A stretch of 40,586 bases of DNA from Elusimicrobiota bacterium (GCA_016207645.1 JACQPH010000166.1:1-40586), one strand, 5' to 3'. Shown: positions 1 through 9,853, numbered from the stretch's first letter. The notes: generated by a model not told the origin, from the letters alone. Program-made: numbers and translations.

Positions 1-3
1 AAG

Positions 4-44
4 GGGTTCGCGAAACAAAACCCCGTCCAACCCTCCACTGCCTG
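4..44 (-). repeat. Dispersed repeat copy A (outer arm of an inverted-repeat element, truncated by window start)
   Basis: Reverse complement CAGGCAGTGGAGGGTTGGACGGGGTTTTGTTTCGCGAACCC matches 40546-40586 at 38/41 positions and also matches 21776-21810. Confidence 0.9.
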
Positions 45-57
45 AGCGTTTACGACG

Positions 58-900
58 ATGAATAAAAAGGTAAAAGCCGGGGTAGGCCGGGCCTGGGCGA
101 CGTTCCGCCTCGCCGCCGGGAGGTTCATCCTCATCGACGGGGAGCAATGGGCCGCGGCCTTCGCCTACAGCGCTTTTTTCAGCCTTTTCCCGCTGATAAT
201 CCTTTTAGTGACCGGGGCCTCCATCCTTTTCGACCAGGCCGCGGCCAGCGCCCTGGTCGTCGCCTTTATCGGGCAGTATATCCCTATAACCGGCGACATG
301 AAGAACTACGTCTTCGACACCATTTCCGGCGTGATAAGCGCCCGCGGCCAGGCCGGGTCCGTGGCGTTCTTCATGCTGGTCTGGATAGCTACCCAGACTT
401 TCAATACGCTCATACTCGCCGCCAACCGGGCCTGGGGCTCCTCCGGCAGCCGCTGGTGGACCCTCCCTTTGAAGAGCCTGGAGCTGCTGCTGGTGATAAA
501 CCTCGCGGTCATTACGCTGATCTGGGTCCCGGTCCTGGAGCGGGTGGCGAGGGGGCTGCTGCCGCACTTCGGGCTCATCGAGCGCACCTATAGTTTCTTT
601 ATGACCTGTCTGCCCTGGACGCTCATCTTTCTCAGCCTGAGCCTGTTCTACAAGGTGGCGCCCCACCGCAAGACGAAATTCTCGGAAGTCTGGGCCGCGG
701 CCTTGTGCGGGACGGCGCTGCTCGCGGGAGCCCAGTACCTGTTCACTTTCTATTTGAAGCATTACGCCACTTTCAACGCCGTTTACGGGGCCTTCGGCGG
801 CGTGATGGCGCTGCTTCTCTGGATCTACATTTCCGGCCTCATCTTCATCTTCTGCGCCTGCCTGAGCGCCGCGCAGAATGAAACGGGGAATAAACCGTGA
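58..900 (+). CDS. YihY/virulence factor BrkB family membrane protein
   Basis: 280 aa ORF, multiple TM segments, AAAFAYSAFFSLFPLIILLV and VYGAFGGVMALLLWIYISGLIFIF family motifs. Confidence 0.9.
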   Translation: MNKKVKAGVGRAWATFRLAAGRFILIDGEQWAAAFAYSAFFSLFPLIILLVTGASILFDQAAASALVVAFIGQYIPITGDMKNYVFDTISGVISARGQAGSVAFFMLVWIATQTFNTLILAANRAWGSSGSRWWTLPLKSLELLLVINLAVITLIWVPVLERVARGLLPHFGLIERTYSFFMTCLPWTLIFLSLSLFYKVAPHRKTKFSEVWAAALCGTALLAGAQYLFTFYLKHYATFNAVYGAFGGVMALLLWIYISGLIFIFCACLSAAQNETGNKP

Positions 901-2093
901 TAAGGCCGCTGGTCGTCCATATCATCACCCGCCTGGAACCGGGCGGGTCCAGCAGGAACGTGATCGATTCCTGCTCCGCCCAGGCCGCCGATCATAGCGT
1001 GGTGCTGATCTCGGGGCCGCATAAGGATTCCGGGGTCCTGCTCAAACTCCTGCCGCCGGAAGTGAATTACATAGAAGTAAAGAACCTCCAGCGCGAACTT
1101 TCCCCCGCCAGGGATATCCGCGCGCTGCTGGAACTGAGGAAGGAGATCGCCAGACTTGGGCCGGCTATCGTGCATACGCATACCTCGAAAGCCGGGGCGC
1201 TGGGGCGGGTGGCCGCCGCCCTGGCCAATCTGAGGTCGGAAAAACCGGCGATAGTTATACACACGCCGCACGGCCATTTGCTCCACGGCTATTACGGCCC
1301 GCTGAAAACTTTTATTTTTCTCCGGGCCGAGAAATCCCTCGCCAATTTCACCGATTATTTTATCGCCCTTACTCCCGGAGAAATGCGCGAATCCGCCGCG
1401 GCGGGAATAGGAAAGCTGAAGCAGTGGAGAGTAGTGCACAGCGGGGTGGACTTCAAGCCGCCGCCGGTCCCGGCGCAGAAGCTGGACCTCGATATAGCCG
1501 CGGATGAAATAGCCGTCGGCACGGTGGCCCGGCTGGAGCCGGTGAAGGGCGTGGAATACCTTATCCGCGCCGCCGCGCTCCTGGCGAAGAGCCTGCCCGC
1601 CAGGCGGCTTAAATATGTGGTGATCGGCGGCGGGGAACTGGAGCCCGCGCTCCTTAAACTGGCCGTAAGACTGGGCGTACGGGACCGCTTTATCTTCACC
1701 GGCTTCCGCGCTGACGCCGCGGCCCTTATGTCCGCGCTGGATATTTACGTCCAGCCCTCGCTCAACGAGGCCATGGGCAGGGCGCCGCTGGAGGCCCAGG
1801 CCCTGGGCCTCCCCGTGGTGGTAAGCCGGGTCTGCGGCCTGCCTGATATCATAAAGGAGGGGGAGACCGGCCTGACCGTAAAGCCCGGCGACGCCGGAGA
1901 CCTGGCACAGGCCCTCGAAAGGCTCATCCTTTCCGAAAAGCTCCGCGCGCGCATGGGGGCCGCCGCCAAAGCGTGGGCGGCCGAGCCGGACGGAACGGGC
2001 TTCCCGCGCTTCGGCGTGGAAAGCATGAACGCGCAGCTGCTCGCGCTTTACGCCTCCGTCCTCGGCAAGGCCGCGCCGCCGGAAACGGCGTAG
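897..2093 (+). CDS. Glycosyltransferase family 4 protein
   Basis: HIITRLEPGGSSRNV N-terminus, HTHTSKAGALGR, GT4 C-terminal domain (PSLNEAMGRAPLEAQALGLPVV); ATGA overlap with upstream gene. Confidence 0.9.
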   Translation: MIRPLVVHIITRLEPGGSSRNVIDSCSAQAADHSVVLISGPHKDSGVLLKLLPPEVNYIEVKNLQRELSPARDIRALLELRKEIARLGPAIVHTHTSKAGALGRVAAALANLRSEKPAIVIHTPHGHLLHGYYGPLKTFIFLRAEKSLANFTDYFIALTPGEMRESAAAGIGKLKQWRVVHSGVDFKPPPVPAQKLDLDIAADEIAVGTVARLEPVKGVEYLIRAAALLAKSLPARRLKYVVIGGGELEPALLKLAVRLGVRDRFIFTGFRADAAALMSALDIYVQPSLNEAMGRAPLEAQALGLPVVVSRVCGLPDIIKEGETGLTVKPGDAGDLAQALERLILSEKLRARMGAAAKAWAAEPDGTGFPRFGVESMNAQLLALYASVLGKAAPPETA

Positions 2094-2122
2094 CCGCTCA
2101 CCGGACTTCCGGAATCGCCGCT

Positions 2123-2149
2123 GCCGGGTATAAATGCCCGGCTTTTTTT
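2123..2149 (+). terminator. Rho-independent terminator
   Basis: GCCGGG-tataaatg-CCCGGC followed by TTTTTTT. Confidence 0.85.
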
Positions 2150-2272
2150 GATATACTTTTTATACAGCAGTTCGCACCACGCGCGACCCCCGGCAGCCCG
2201 ACAGAAGCTGCGACACAATTCCAGAAGCGCCCGCCAGGCCGGCCCGCCGCGAATAAACACCCCGGAGGTTCT

Positions 2273-2476
2273 ATGCCGAAGATGGAAGTGGACGTGGATA
2301 AGTGCAAAGGCTGCTACCTTTGCATCGTGGTTTGCCCCAAAAAGTGCATCGAAAGGTCCGATAAATTCTCCAAAACCGGCTATTACCCGGCCAAAGACTC
2401 GAAGGAAGGCTGCTGCATAGCCTGCCAGAGCTGCGCCCGCATCTGCCCCGACCTTGCGGTCAGGGTCTATAAATAA
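2273..2476 (+). CDS. 4Fe-4S ferredoxin subunit (delta) of 2-oxoacid:ferredoxin oxidoreductase
   Basis: MPKMEVDVDKCKGCYLCIVVCPKKC...CCIACQSCARICPDLAV, two CxxCxxCxxxC clusters; start chosen at internal ATG after GGAGG; directly upstream of alpha, beta and gamma subunits. Confidence 0.88.
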   Translation: MPKMEVDVDKCKGCYLCIVVCPKKCIERSDKFSKTGYYPAKDSKEGCCIACQSCARICPDLAVRVYK

Positions 2477-2487
2477 GGAGCATCATC

Positions 2488-3576
2488 ATGGCTGAAAAAA
2501 AATTAATGAAAGGCAACGAGGCCCTGGCCGAGGGAGCCGTGCGCGCGGGCTGCCGCTTCTTCGCCGGCTACCCGATCACCCCGCAGAACGAGATCCCCGA
2601 ATACATGTCCTGGCGCCAGCCGCAGGTGGGCGGGGCTTTCGTGCAGGCCGAGTCCGAGGTCTCGGCCATCAATATGGTCTACGGCGCCGCGGCCACCGGC
2701 ACGCGCTGCATGACCTCTTCCTCCAGCCCCGGCATGAGCCTCAAACAGGAAGGCATCTCCTACTGCGCCGGCGCCGACCTGCCCATCTTCATAGGGAATA
2801 TCATGCGCGGCGGCCCCGGCCTCGGCAACATAGCGGGCTCCCAGGGCGACTATTGGCAGGCCACGCGCGGCGGCGGCCACGGCGACTACCGCACCTTCGT
2901 GATGGCGCCCGCCAGCGTCACGGAGATGGGGAACTTCCCCCACAAATGCTACGAGGTCGCCTTTAAATACCGCATCCCCTCCATGATCCTGGCGGACGGC
3001 ATCATCGGCCAGATGATGGAGCCGGTGGAATTCACGACCCCCGAGATAGACCCCGCGGCCCTGCCCGTGCCGGAGTGGGCCATCGGCGTGAACAAGAACC
3101 GCGCCAAGCGCGTGGTAAAGTCCTACGACCTGCGCGAGGGCTGCCTTGAAGTGCTGGTCAACGAGCGCGCGAAGCGCTACAGGCAGATAGAGGCCAGCGA
3201 GGTGCTGTACGAGGAGAAAATGCTGGACGACGCCGAAATAGCCATAGTGGCCTACGGCATCTCGGCCCGCGTCTCCGTGGCCGCCATGAAGCTGGCCCGC
3301 GAGAAAGGCCTGAAGGCGGGGCTGTTCCGCCCGATAACGCTCTGGCCCTTCCCGAAAGCCCGGCTGGCCGAACTCTCAAACCGGATAAAGAAGTTCCTGG
3401 TGGTGGAAGTAAGCCTCGGCCAACTGGTGGAAGACGTCCAGCTCTCCAGCTGCGGCCGCGCGGACGTCCACCTGTACGCGAGGCCGGGCGGCGCCATCAT
3501 GACCGCCGACGAGGTGTGCCGGGCCGTCGAGAATATCGTGAAGAAGGGGGCTAAAGAATATGCAACTGCAAAATAA
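2488..3576 (+). CDS. vorB: 2-oxoacid:ferredoxin oxidoreductase alpha subunit (VorB/KorA type)
   Basis: KLMKGNEALAEGAVRAGCRFFAGYPITPQNEIPEYMS; SSPGMSLKQEGISYCAGADLP typical of VorB. Confidence 0.88.
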   Translation: MAEKKLMKGNEALAEGAVRAGCRFFAGYPITPQNEIPEYMSWRQPQVGGAFVQAESEVSAINMVYGAAATGTRCMTSSSSPGMSLKQEGISYCAGADLPIFIGNIMRGGPGLGNIAGSQGDYWQATRGGGHGDYRTFVMAPASVTEMGNFPHKCYEVAFKYRIPSMILADGIIGQMMEPVEFTTPEIDPAALPVPEWAIGVNKNRAKRVVKSYDLREGCLEVLVNERAKRYRQIEASEVLYEEKMLDDAEIAIVAYGISARVSVAAMKLAREKGLKAGLFRPITLWPFPKARLAELSNRIKKFLVVEVSLGQLVEDVQLSSCGRADVHLYARPGGAIMTADEVCRAVENIVKKGAKEYATAK

Positions 3577-4324
3577 GAGACCCGAATCCCTCCTGGACGT
3601 GAAGATGCATTACTGCCCCGGCTGCGGCCACGGCACGGTACACCGCCTCATAGCCGAAGCCATGGACGAGCTCGGGATACGGACCCGCACCATAGGGGTG
3701 GGACCGGTGGGCTGCACCGTCTTCGCGGACGCCTACTTCAACTGCGACATGATCCAGGGCGCCCACGGGCGCGGCCCCGCCGAGGCCACCGGCATAAAGC
3801 GCGTCAAGCCGGAGACCATCGTTTTCTCCTACCAGGGCGACGGCGACCTGGCCTCCATAGGCATGGCCGAAATAGTTCACACGGCGATACGCTCGGAGAA
3901 CATAACGGTGATCTTCGTGAACAACGCCATCTACGGCATGACCGGCGGCCAGATGGCCCCGACCACGCTGATAGGCCAGAGGGCCACCACCTGCCCCGAC
4001 GGCCGCACCGCCAAGCAGGCCGGCTACCCCATAAAAATGTGCGAACTGCTGGCCACTATAGACGGCGCGACCTACCTGGAGCGCACCACCGTGCACAATG
4101 TCCCGGGCGTGGTAAAGACCAAGACGGCCATAAGGAAGGCTTTCCAGAACCAGATAGACGGCAAGGGCTTCTCCATGGTGGAGATCCTCTCCATGTGCCC
4201 GACCAACTGGGGCACCAGGCTGGACAACCCTTCGGAGGCCGTGAAGTTCGTGGCCGAAGGCATGCTGCCCGTGTTCCCGCTCGGCGTGTACAAGGACGCC
4301 GGCGCGGCGAAGGGAGGACTTTAA
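3560..4324 (+). CDS. 2-oxoacid:ferredoxin oxidoreductase beta subunit (TPP-binding)
   Basis: YCPGCGHGTVHRLIAEAMDELGI and GDGDLASIGMAEIVHTAIRSENITVIFVNNAIYGMTGGQ. Confidence 0.92.
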   Translation: MQLQNKRPESLLDVKMHYCPGCGHGTVHRLIAEAMDELGIRTRTIGVGPVGCTVFADAYFNCDMIQGAHGRGPAEATGIKRVKPETIVFSYQGDGDLASIGMAEIVHTAIRSENITVIFVNNAIYGMTGGQMAPTTLIGQRATTCPDGRTAKQAGYPIKMCELLATIDGATYLERTTVHNVPGVVKTKTAIRKAFQNQIDGKGFSMVEILSMCPTNWGTRLDNPSEAVKFVAEGMLPVFPLGVYKDAGAAKGGL

Positions 4325-4325
4325 T

Positions 4326-4865
4326 ATGTACCAAGGCATAAGGATATCCGGTTTCGGCGGGCAGGGCGTCATCTCCGCCGGCGTGCTTCTGGCCCAGGCC
4401 GGCATGATGGAGGGGAAGGAGGTCAGCTTCTTCCCGGCCTACGGCGCCGAGATGCGCGGCGGCACGGCCAACTGCTCCATAGTGGTCGCTTCCGACGAGG
4501 TCTCGACCCCGATAGTTTCCTCCCCCGACACCGCCATAGTGTTCAACGAGCCCTCCCTGGCCAAGTTCGAGCCCGCGGTGAAACCCGGCGGGCTGCTGAT
4601 AATAAACAGTTCGCTGATAAACTCCAGGGCCGGCCGCGCGGATATAAAGACGCTTTATGTGCCCTGCAACGCCATCGCGGCCGAACTGGGCAACGCCAAG
4701 GTCATGAACATGGTCGCTCTCGGCGCGTTCGCCGCGGCCACCGGCGCGATGTCCGTGGACGCCATAGCGAGGGCCCTGCCCAAAGTCTACAAGAAGCTCA
4801 AGCCCGAAGTCCTAGAGCTGAACGTGAAAGCCCTGAAGCGCGGCGCCGAGTTCAAGCTGAACTGA
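4326..4865 (+). CDS. 2-oxoacid:ferredoxin oxidoreductase gamma subunit
   Basis: ISGFGGQGVISAGVLLAQAG...PAYGAEMRGGTANCSIVVASDEV. Confidence 0.92.
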   Translation: MYQGIRISGFGGQGVISAGVLLAQAGMMEGKEVSFFPAYGAEMRGGTANCSIVVASDEVSTPIVSSPDTAIVFNEPSLAKFEPAVKPGGLLIINSSLINSRAGRADIKTLYVPCNAIAAELGNAKVMNMVALGAFAAATGAMSVDAIARALPKVYKKLKPEVLELNVKALKRGAEFKLN

Positions 4866-4878
4866 AGCGGCGCGCTTG

Positions 4879-4914
4879 AAAAAGGGCCGCCGGGCAGGAC
4901 CCGCGGCCCTTTTT
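4879..4914 (+). terminator. Rho-independent terminator
   Basis: AAAAAGGGCCGC / GCGGCCCTTTTT perfect 12 bp stem with U-tract. Confidence 0.88.
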
Positions 4915-4941
4915 CTTTGCGGTATTTTATAGAATACTATC

Positions 4942-6723
4942 ATGCATGACCGCAACGGCGACGACGGGCAGGACCCGAAAGAGAAGATAAACTACAGGTC
5001 CACCTTCCGCCTGCTGCTGGGCTTCATCCTGCCGGAGCGGAAAGGGTTCTCCGCCGCTTTCGCCTGGCTCCTGCTCTCCACGGCTTTCAACCTGCTGACC
5101 CCCATCATCGCCAAGCACATCATAGACAAAGCCATCCCCGCCCGCGACACGTCGCTGCTGGCGCTGTCGGTGGCCGCGCTTTTCCTTAACTCCGTCTCCT
5201 TCCTGGCCGCCAACTACATGCTCCGCATGCGGCTCATCCGGACCGGCCAGAAGATAATGACCGACCTGAAAAAGCGCATGCTGGCCCATATGCTGGCGCT
5301 CGACCTGCCCTTCTACGCCGAATTCCCGGTCGGCAGGCTGACCGCGCGCGTGCAGGCCGACGCCAGCACGCTCTACGAGCTCTTCACCGAGACCACCGTG
5401 AACATCTTCCGCGACCTGCTCATGTTCATAGTGACCTTCGGCGTGATGTTCTACTTCAGCCCCAGGCTCACCCTGCTCCTCTGCGCGGCCCTGCCCTTCG
5501 TGGTGGTCTTCAGCTCGGTCTTCCTGCGCAGGAGCTCGGCGCTCTTCGTCACCGTGCGCAAGCTGGCCAGCGAGATCTCCGGCTTCCTGACCGAGCACAT
5601 CAACGCCGCCGGACTGCTGCAGGCCTTCAACCGCGAGGCCATGACGGCGGCTAAGCTGGAGGAGATCAACAAGCGCAAGTTCGACACCGAGCTGAAAGGC
5701 GAGCTGATGATGATAGTCTTCTTCATGAGCATCATCATGATCAGCCCGCTTTCGATAGCCATGATACTGGGGGTGGGCGGAGGCTGGGCCATAGAGGGGA
5801 AACTGACCATCGGCACCCTGATAATGTTCATCCTCTATATCGACAAGCTCTTCGAGCCCATCTTCAGCGTCTCGGAGCATGTCAGCATCATCCAGCGCTC
5901 CTTCTCGGCCGGGCACCGCATTCATAAGATCCTCGAGCGCAAGCCGGCGATCACCGACCCGCCCAAGCCGCACTTCATACGCAATATCAAGGACAAGATC
6001 GAGTTCCGCGATGTCTGGATGCGCTATACCGACGACGCGCAATGGGTGCTGAAGGATATTTCCTTCACCCTGCCGCGCGGCAAAAGCCTCGCGATAGTCG
6101 GCGAGACCGGCGGAGGGAAGACCACCGTCACCAATCTGCTGTTCAAGTTCTATGTCCCGAACAAGGGGAGGATACTGATAGACGGCACCGACCTCTCCGA
6201 GATAAGCCTCAATTCCCTGCGCACTTCCATCGGCCTGGTGCAGCAGGACATCTACCTTTTTCCCGGCACCATCATGCAGAACCTCAAGCTGATGGACGAG
6301 GCCATCCCCGACGCCATGGTGCACGACGCCATCAAGAGCGTGGGCCTGGAGCAGTTCTTCAGGCGCCACGGCCTGAACAAGGTGATCGCCGACAAGGGCG
6401 CCAATCTCTCCGCGGGCGAGAAGCAGGTGATAGCCCTGGCCCGGGCAATGGTGCTCAACCAGGAAGTGCTGGTCTTCGACGAGGCCACCTCGCATATCGA
6501 CCCCTATACCGAGCGCCTGATAAACACGGCGATGCAGCGGCTCATCAGCCACAAGACGATGATCATCATCGCGCACCGGCTCTCCACCATCCGCAACGCC
6601 GACAATATCCTGCTGGTCTCGGAGGGGGAGATCAAGGAAAGCGGCACGCACGACGAGCTGCTGGCGAAGGGCGGCACTTATTCCAGGTTCTACAAGCTCC
6701 AGTTCGGGGAGGGCGCCGCATGA
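4942..6723 (+). CDS. ABC exporter, fused permease/ATP-binding half-transporter
   Basis: N-terminal TM domain; Walker A GETGGGKTT, signature LSAGEKQ, Walker B VLVFDEATSHID. Confidence 0.9.
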   Translation: MHDRNGDDGQDPKEKINYRSTFRLLLGFILPERKGFSAAFAWLLLSTAFNLLTPIIAKHIIDKAIPARDTSLLALSVAALFLNSVSFLAANYMLRMRLIRTGQKIMTDLKKRMLAHMLALDLPFYAEFPVGRLTARVQADASTLYELFTETTVNIFRDLLMFIVTFGVMFYFSPRLTLLLCAALPFVVVFSSVFLRRSSALFVTVRKLASEISGFLTEHINAAGLLQAFNREAMTAAKLEEINKRKFDTELKGELMMIVFFMSIIMISPLSIAMILGVGGGWAIEGKLTIGTLIMFILYIDKLFEPIFSVSEHVSIIQRSFSAGHRIHKILERKPAITDPPKPHFIRNIKDKIEFRDVWMRYTDDAQWVLKDISFTLPRGKSLAIVGETGGGKTTVTNLLFKFYVPNKGRILIDGTDLSEISLNSLRTSIGLVQQDIYLFPGTIMQNLKLMDEAIPDAMVHDAIKSVGLEQFFRRHGLNKVIADKGANLSAGEKQVIALARAMVLNQEVLVFDEATSHIDPYTERLINTAMQRLISHKTMIIIAHRLSTIRNADNILLVSEGEIKESGTHDELLAKGGTYSRFYKLQFGEGAA

Positions 6724-8489
6724 TCTTCGCCCTGAAATGGCTCATCCCCTACTGGCGCCGCTACAGATGGCGGATGATGACCATCATCCTGCTGGGCATG
6801 AGCAGCGCGGCGCTCGGCGCCGTCTACCCCTACCTGATAAAGCAGGTCATCAACGGGCTCGGCTCGCAGATGTCGCGCGCCTACCTGATGCGGTCCATCT
6901 GGCTGATCCTCGGCGTGGGCCTGGCCAACTCGGCGGTCAGCATCGCCGCGCAGCGCAACCGCGCCTACATGAACATGAAGCTGGAATGGGATTTCCGCAA
7001 GGAGGTTTTCGAGCATATCCTGCGCATGGATTCCCACTTCTTCCACCGCTTCACCACCGGCGACCTGGTGACGCGGCTGGTGGACGACATCTCCCGCAAG
7101 ATCTCCTGGTTCTCCTGCTCCGGCGTCTTCCGCTTCATCCAGGCGGTGTTCACGCTGATCGCGGCCGTGACCATGATGTTCCTGCTCAACCCGGCGCTGG
7201 CGGTCTGGGTGCTGCTGCCCACGCCGTTCATGCTGGCCGCCTCGCTGCTGACCGGCCGCAAGCTGCACGAGCGCTCCGATGCCCTGCAGAAGAGCATCAC
7301 GCTTATCTACGACTTCCTGGAGACCTGCTTCACCGGGATCAAGCTCATCAAGGCCAACGCCAAGGAGGCGGCGCAGTGCGCCTTCTTCGCCGCCAAGGCC
7401 GAAGGACAGATGGAAGCCGAGGTGTCGTCCTCGCGGCTGGACATCATCTTCTCCTATTTCTACCACTCCGCCAGCTTCGTTTCGGTGGCGCTCCTCTACC
7501 TGGCCGGCGGCCTGATGGTGATAGACGGCAAGGCCACGCTCGGCGACCTGATAGCCTTCTATTTCTACGCCGGCATGATCATGGGCCCCCTTATGGACAT
7601 CAGCCAGTTCTTCGTGACCGGCAACAGGGCCGGCGCCTCCATCAAGCGCATAGACGAGCTGCTGCGGTCCGGGAGCGCCGTGAAAAAGCCGCGCAAGCCC
7701 GCCCCGGCCCCGGAGCGGATAGAGAAAGTGGAAGCCCGCGACGTCTGCATGGCCACCGCCAAGGACGAACCGCTGCTGAGGAAGATCACCTTCGAGGCCC
7801 GGCGGGGCCAGTTGGTGGCCGTGGTGGGCAAGATAGGCTCCGGCAAGACCACGCTGATCTCGCTTTTGACCCGCCTGGCCGAATTCACCACCGGCGAGCT
7901 GATGGTGAACGGCGCTGACATCCGCTCTTTCGCCCCCGACGAACTGCGGCGCCGCGTCGGCCTGGTCACGCAGGAGCCGTTCATCATGACGGATACGGTG
8001 AAGAACAATATCACGCTGGGCAGGGAGGGCCTGGACGGCGAGCCGCTGGAGGCCGCCCTGCGCGTCTCCCAGCTCAAGCACGACCTGGCCAGGCTGCCCA
8101 AAGGCCTGGAAACAGGCGTGGGCACGCGCGGCTTCACGCTCTCCGGCGGCCAGAAGCAGCGCGTCTCGATAGCCCGGGCCATCCTCGCCAAGCCCGACCT
8201 GATCATCTTCGACGACGCGACCAGCGCCATGGACGCGCAGACGGAAGAGAATTTCTGGAAAGCGTTCAGGGGGGAACTCCCCGACGCGATCTGCCTGATA
8301 GTGACGCACCGGGTAAAGACCATCGAGCACGCCGACTTCATCCTGACCATGGACGAAGGCCGGCTGGCCGAGAAGGGGACCCACGCCGAGCTGATGGCGC
8401 TCAACGGGCTTTACAGGCAGATCTACGAGAGAAGGAAGCTGGAAGAGGAGCTGGGCGGCGGAGAGCCCAAAAAACGGAATGAAAACTGA
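6720..8489 (+). CDS. ABC exporter, second fused permease/ATP-binding half-transporter
   Basis: Start MIFALKWLIPYWRRYRW overlaps the upstream stop (ATGA); Walker A GKIGSGKTT, signature LSGGQKQ, Walker B IIFDDATSAMD. The provided 6042 start is an out-of-context extension. Confidence 0.9.
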   Translation: MIFALKWLIPYWRRYRWRMMTIILLGMSSAALGAVYPYLIKQVINGLGSQMSRAYLMRSIWLILGVGLANSAVSIAAQRNRAYMNMKLEWDFRKEVFEHILRMDSHFFHRFTTGDLVTRLVDDISRKISWFSCSGVFRFIQAVFTLIAAVTMMFLLNPALAVWVLLPTPFMLAASLLTGRKLHERSDALQKSITLIYDFLETCFTGIKLIKANAKEAAQCAFFAAKAEGQMEAEVSSSRLDIIFSYFYHSASFVSVALLYLAGGLMVIDGKATLGDLIAFYFYAGMIMGPLMDISQFFVTGNRAGASIKRIDELLRSGSAVKKPRKPAPAPERIEKVEARDVCMATAKDEPLLRKITFEARRGQLVAVVGKIGSGKTTLISLLTRLAEFTTGELMVNGADIRSFAPDELRRRVGLVTQEPFIMTDTVKNNITLGREGLDGEPLEAALRVSQLKHDLARLPKGLETGVGTRGFTLSGGQKQRVSIARAILAKPDLIIFDDATSAMDAQTEENFWKAFRGELPDAICLIVTHRVKTIEHADFILTMDEGRLAEKGTHAELMALNGLYRQIYERRKLEEELGGGEPKKRNEN

Positions 8490-9684
8490 AGAGGCGGATT
8501 ACCTGATAATAGGCGCCGGCATAATAGGGCTTACGCTGGCCCGGCAGCTCCGGGAGAGGTTCCCCGGGAAGAAGGTCCTGCTGCTCGAGAAAGAGCCCGG
8601 CGTGGCCTGCCACAGCAGCGGGCGCAACAGCGGCGTGCTGCATGCGGGATTTTATTATACCGCCAATTCGCTGAAGGCCCGCTTTACCCGGGACGGGAAC
8701 GCGGCGATGAAGAAATATTGCCGGGAGAACGGCCTGGCCCTGAACGAGTGCGGAAAGGTGGTGGTGGCCTGCGACGAGACGGAACTGAAGGCCCTTTACG
8801 AGCTTGAAAAGCGCGGCAGGACGAACGGCGTGGATGTCAGACTGATCGACGAGAAAGAGCTGGCGGCTATCGAGCCCAATGCCAGAACCTTCCAAAAAGC
8901 TTTATATTCCCCGTCTACCGCCACCGTGGACCCGGTCCAGGTGAATGTGTCCCTGAAAGACCAGCTTCTCAAGACCGGCGTGGCCATCTTTTTTGAGGAA
9001 GGCTACCAAGAGCTTACGGGGGCGAATACCGTTAAGACCACGAAAGGCCGCATGATCAAGGCCGGCCACCTCGTCAACGCCGCCGGACTTTACGCCGACA
9101 AGATAGCCAGGGACTTCGGTTTTTCCAGGGATTTCGTGATAATCCCTTTCAAAGGCATCTATTTGAAGTACACCGGCGCGGAAGCCCCGCTTAAAGTGAA
9201 TGTCTACCCCGTCCCGAACCTGAAAAACCCTTTTCTGGGCGTCCACTACACCGTCACCGTGGACGGCCACGTTAAGCTCGGCCCGACGGCCATCCCCGCC
9301 TTCTGGCGCGAGAATTACGAGGGCCTGGATAATTTCAGCCTGCCGGAACTGTTCGAGACGGCCTCCTATGAAAGCCTGCTTTTCCTGAGGAACTCTTTCG
9401 GCTTCCGGAGCCTGGCCTTCGAAGAGATGCGGAAATATTACAAGCCTTTCTTCGTAGGCCTCGGGAAGAAGCTGGTAAATAAGCTCGACGCCGACCGCTT
9501 CAACGAATGGACCCGCCCCGGCATCCGCGCCCAGCTCCTGAACACTAAAACCCTGGAGCTGGTCCAGGACTTCGTCGTAGAAGGCGACGCCGCCAGCACC
9601 CACATCCTGAACGCCGTCAGCCCCGCCTTCACCGGCAGCTTCCCCTTCACCAAGTGGATAATAGACTCCCGCCTGAATAATTGA
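8479..9684 (+). CDS. lhgO: L-2-hydroxyglutarate oxidase (FAD-dependent)
   Basis: DYLIIGAGIIGLTLARQL, HSSGRNSGVLHAGFYYTANSLKARF, VDPVQVN. Confidence 0.88.
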   Translation: MKTEEADYLIIGAGIIGLTLARQLRERFPGKKVLLLEKEPGVACHSSGRNSGVLHAGFYYTANSLKARFTRDGNAAMKKYCRENGLALNECGKVVVACDETELKALYELEKRGRTNGVDVRLIDEKELAAIEPNARTFQKALYSPSTATVDPVQVNVSLKDQLLKTGVAIFFEEGYQELTGANTVKTTKGRMIKAGHLVNAAGLYADKIARDFGFSRDFVIIPFKGIYLKYTGAEAPLKVNVYPVPNLKNPFLGVHYTVTVDGHVKLGPTAIPAFWRENYEGLDNFSLPELFETASYESLLFLRNSFGFRSLAFEEMRKYYKPFFVGLGKKLVNKLDADRFNEWTRPGIRAQLLNTKTLELVQDFVVEGDAASTHILNAVSPAFTGSFPFTKWIIDSRLNN

Positions 9685-9853
9685 GTTCCGAGAAAGACCA
9701 CGAGATGCCAAGTCGTGGGCGGCGGGGGGTGCCCTCCGCGCTCCGGGACAAGGCCGCGGGGGCAAGACCGCGGGACGCTGCTTCCTAACTTCCTGTTCTA
9801 GGTTAGGAAGATAGCAAACTACGCCCCTGCCTTTAAAATTGGAGCAGATAGAA

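Noticed and set aside
1973-2272. Extension of the ferredoxin ORF across the upstream glycosyltransferase end and terminator
   Set aside because: Would span a clear terminator at 2123-2149; ferredoxin motif and GGAGG site fit a start at 2273.
4966-4977. Repeat of GGGCAGGACCC near 4891-4902
   Set aside because: Short match that could arise by chance; no extended similarity.
6042-6719. N-terminal extension of ORF 6042..8489
   Set aside because: Overlaps the first ABC gene in another frame and is low-complexity; the natural start is the ATGA overlap at 6720.
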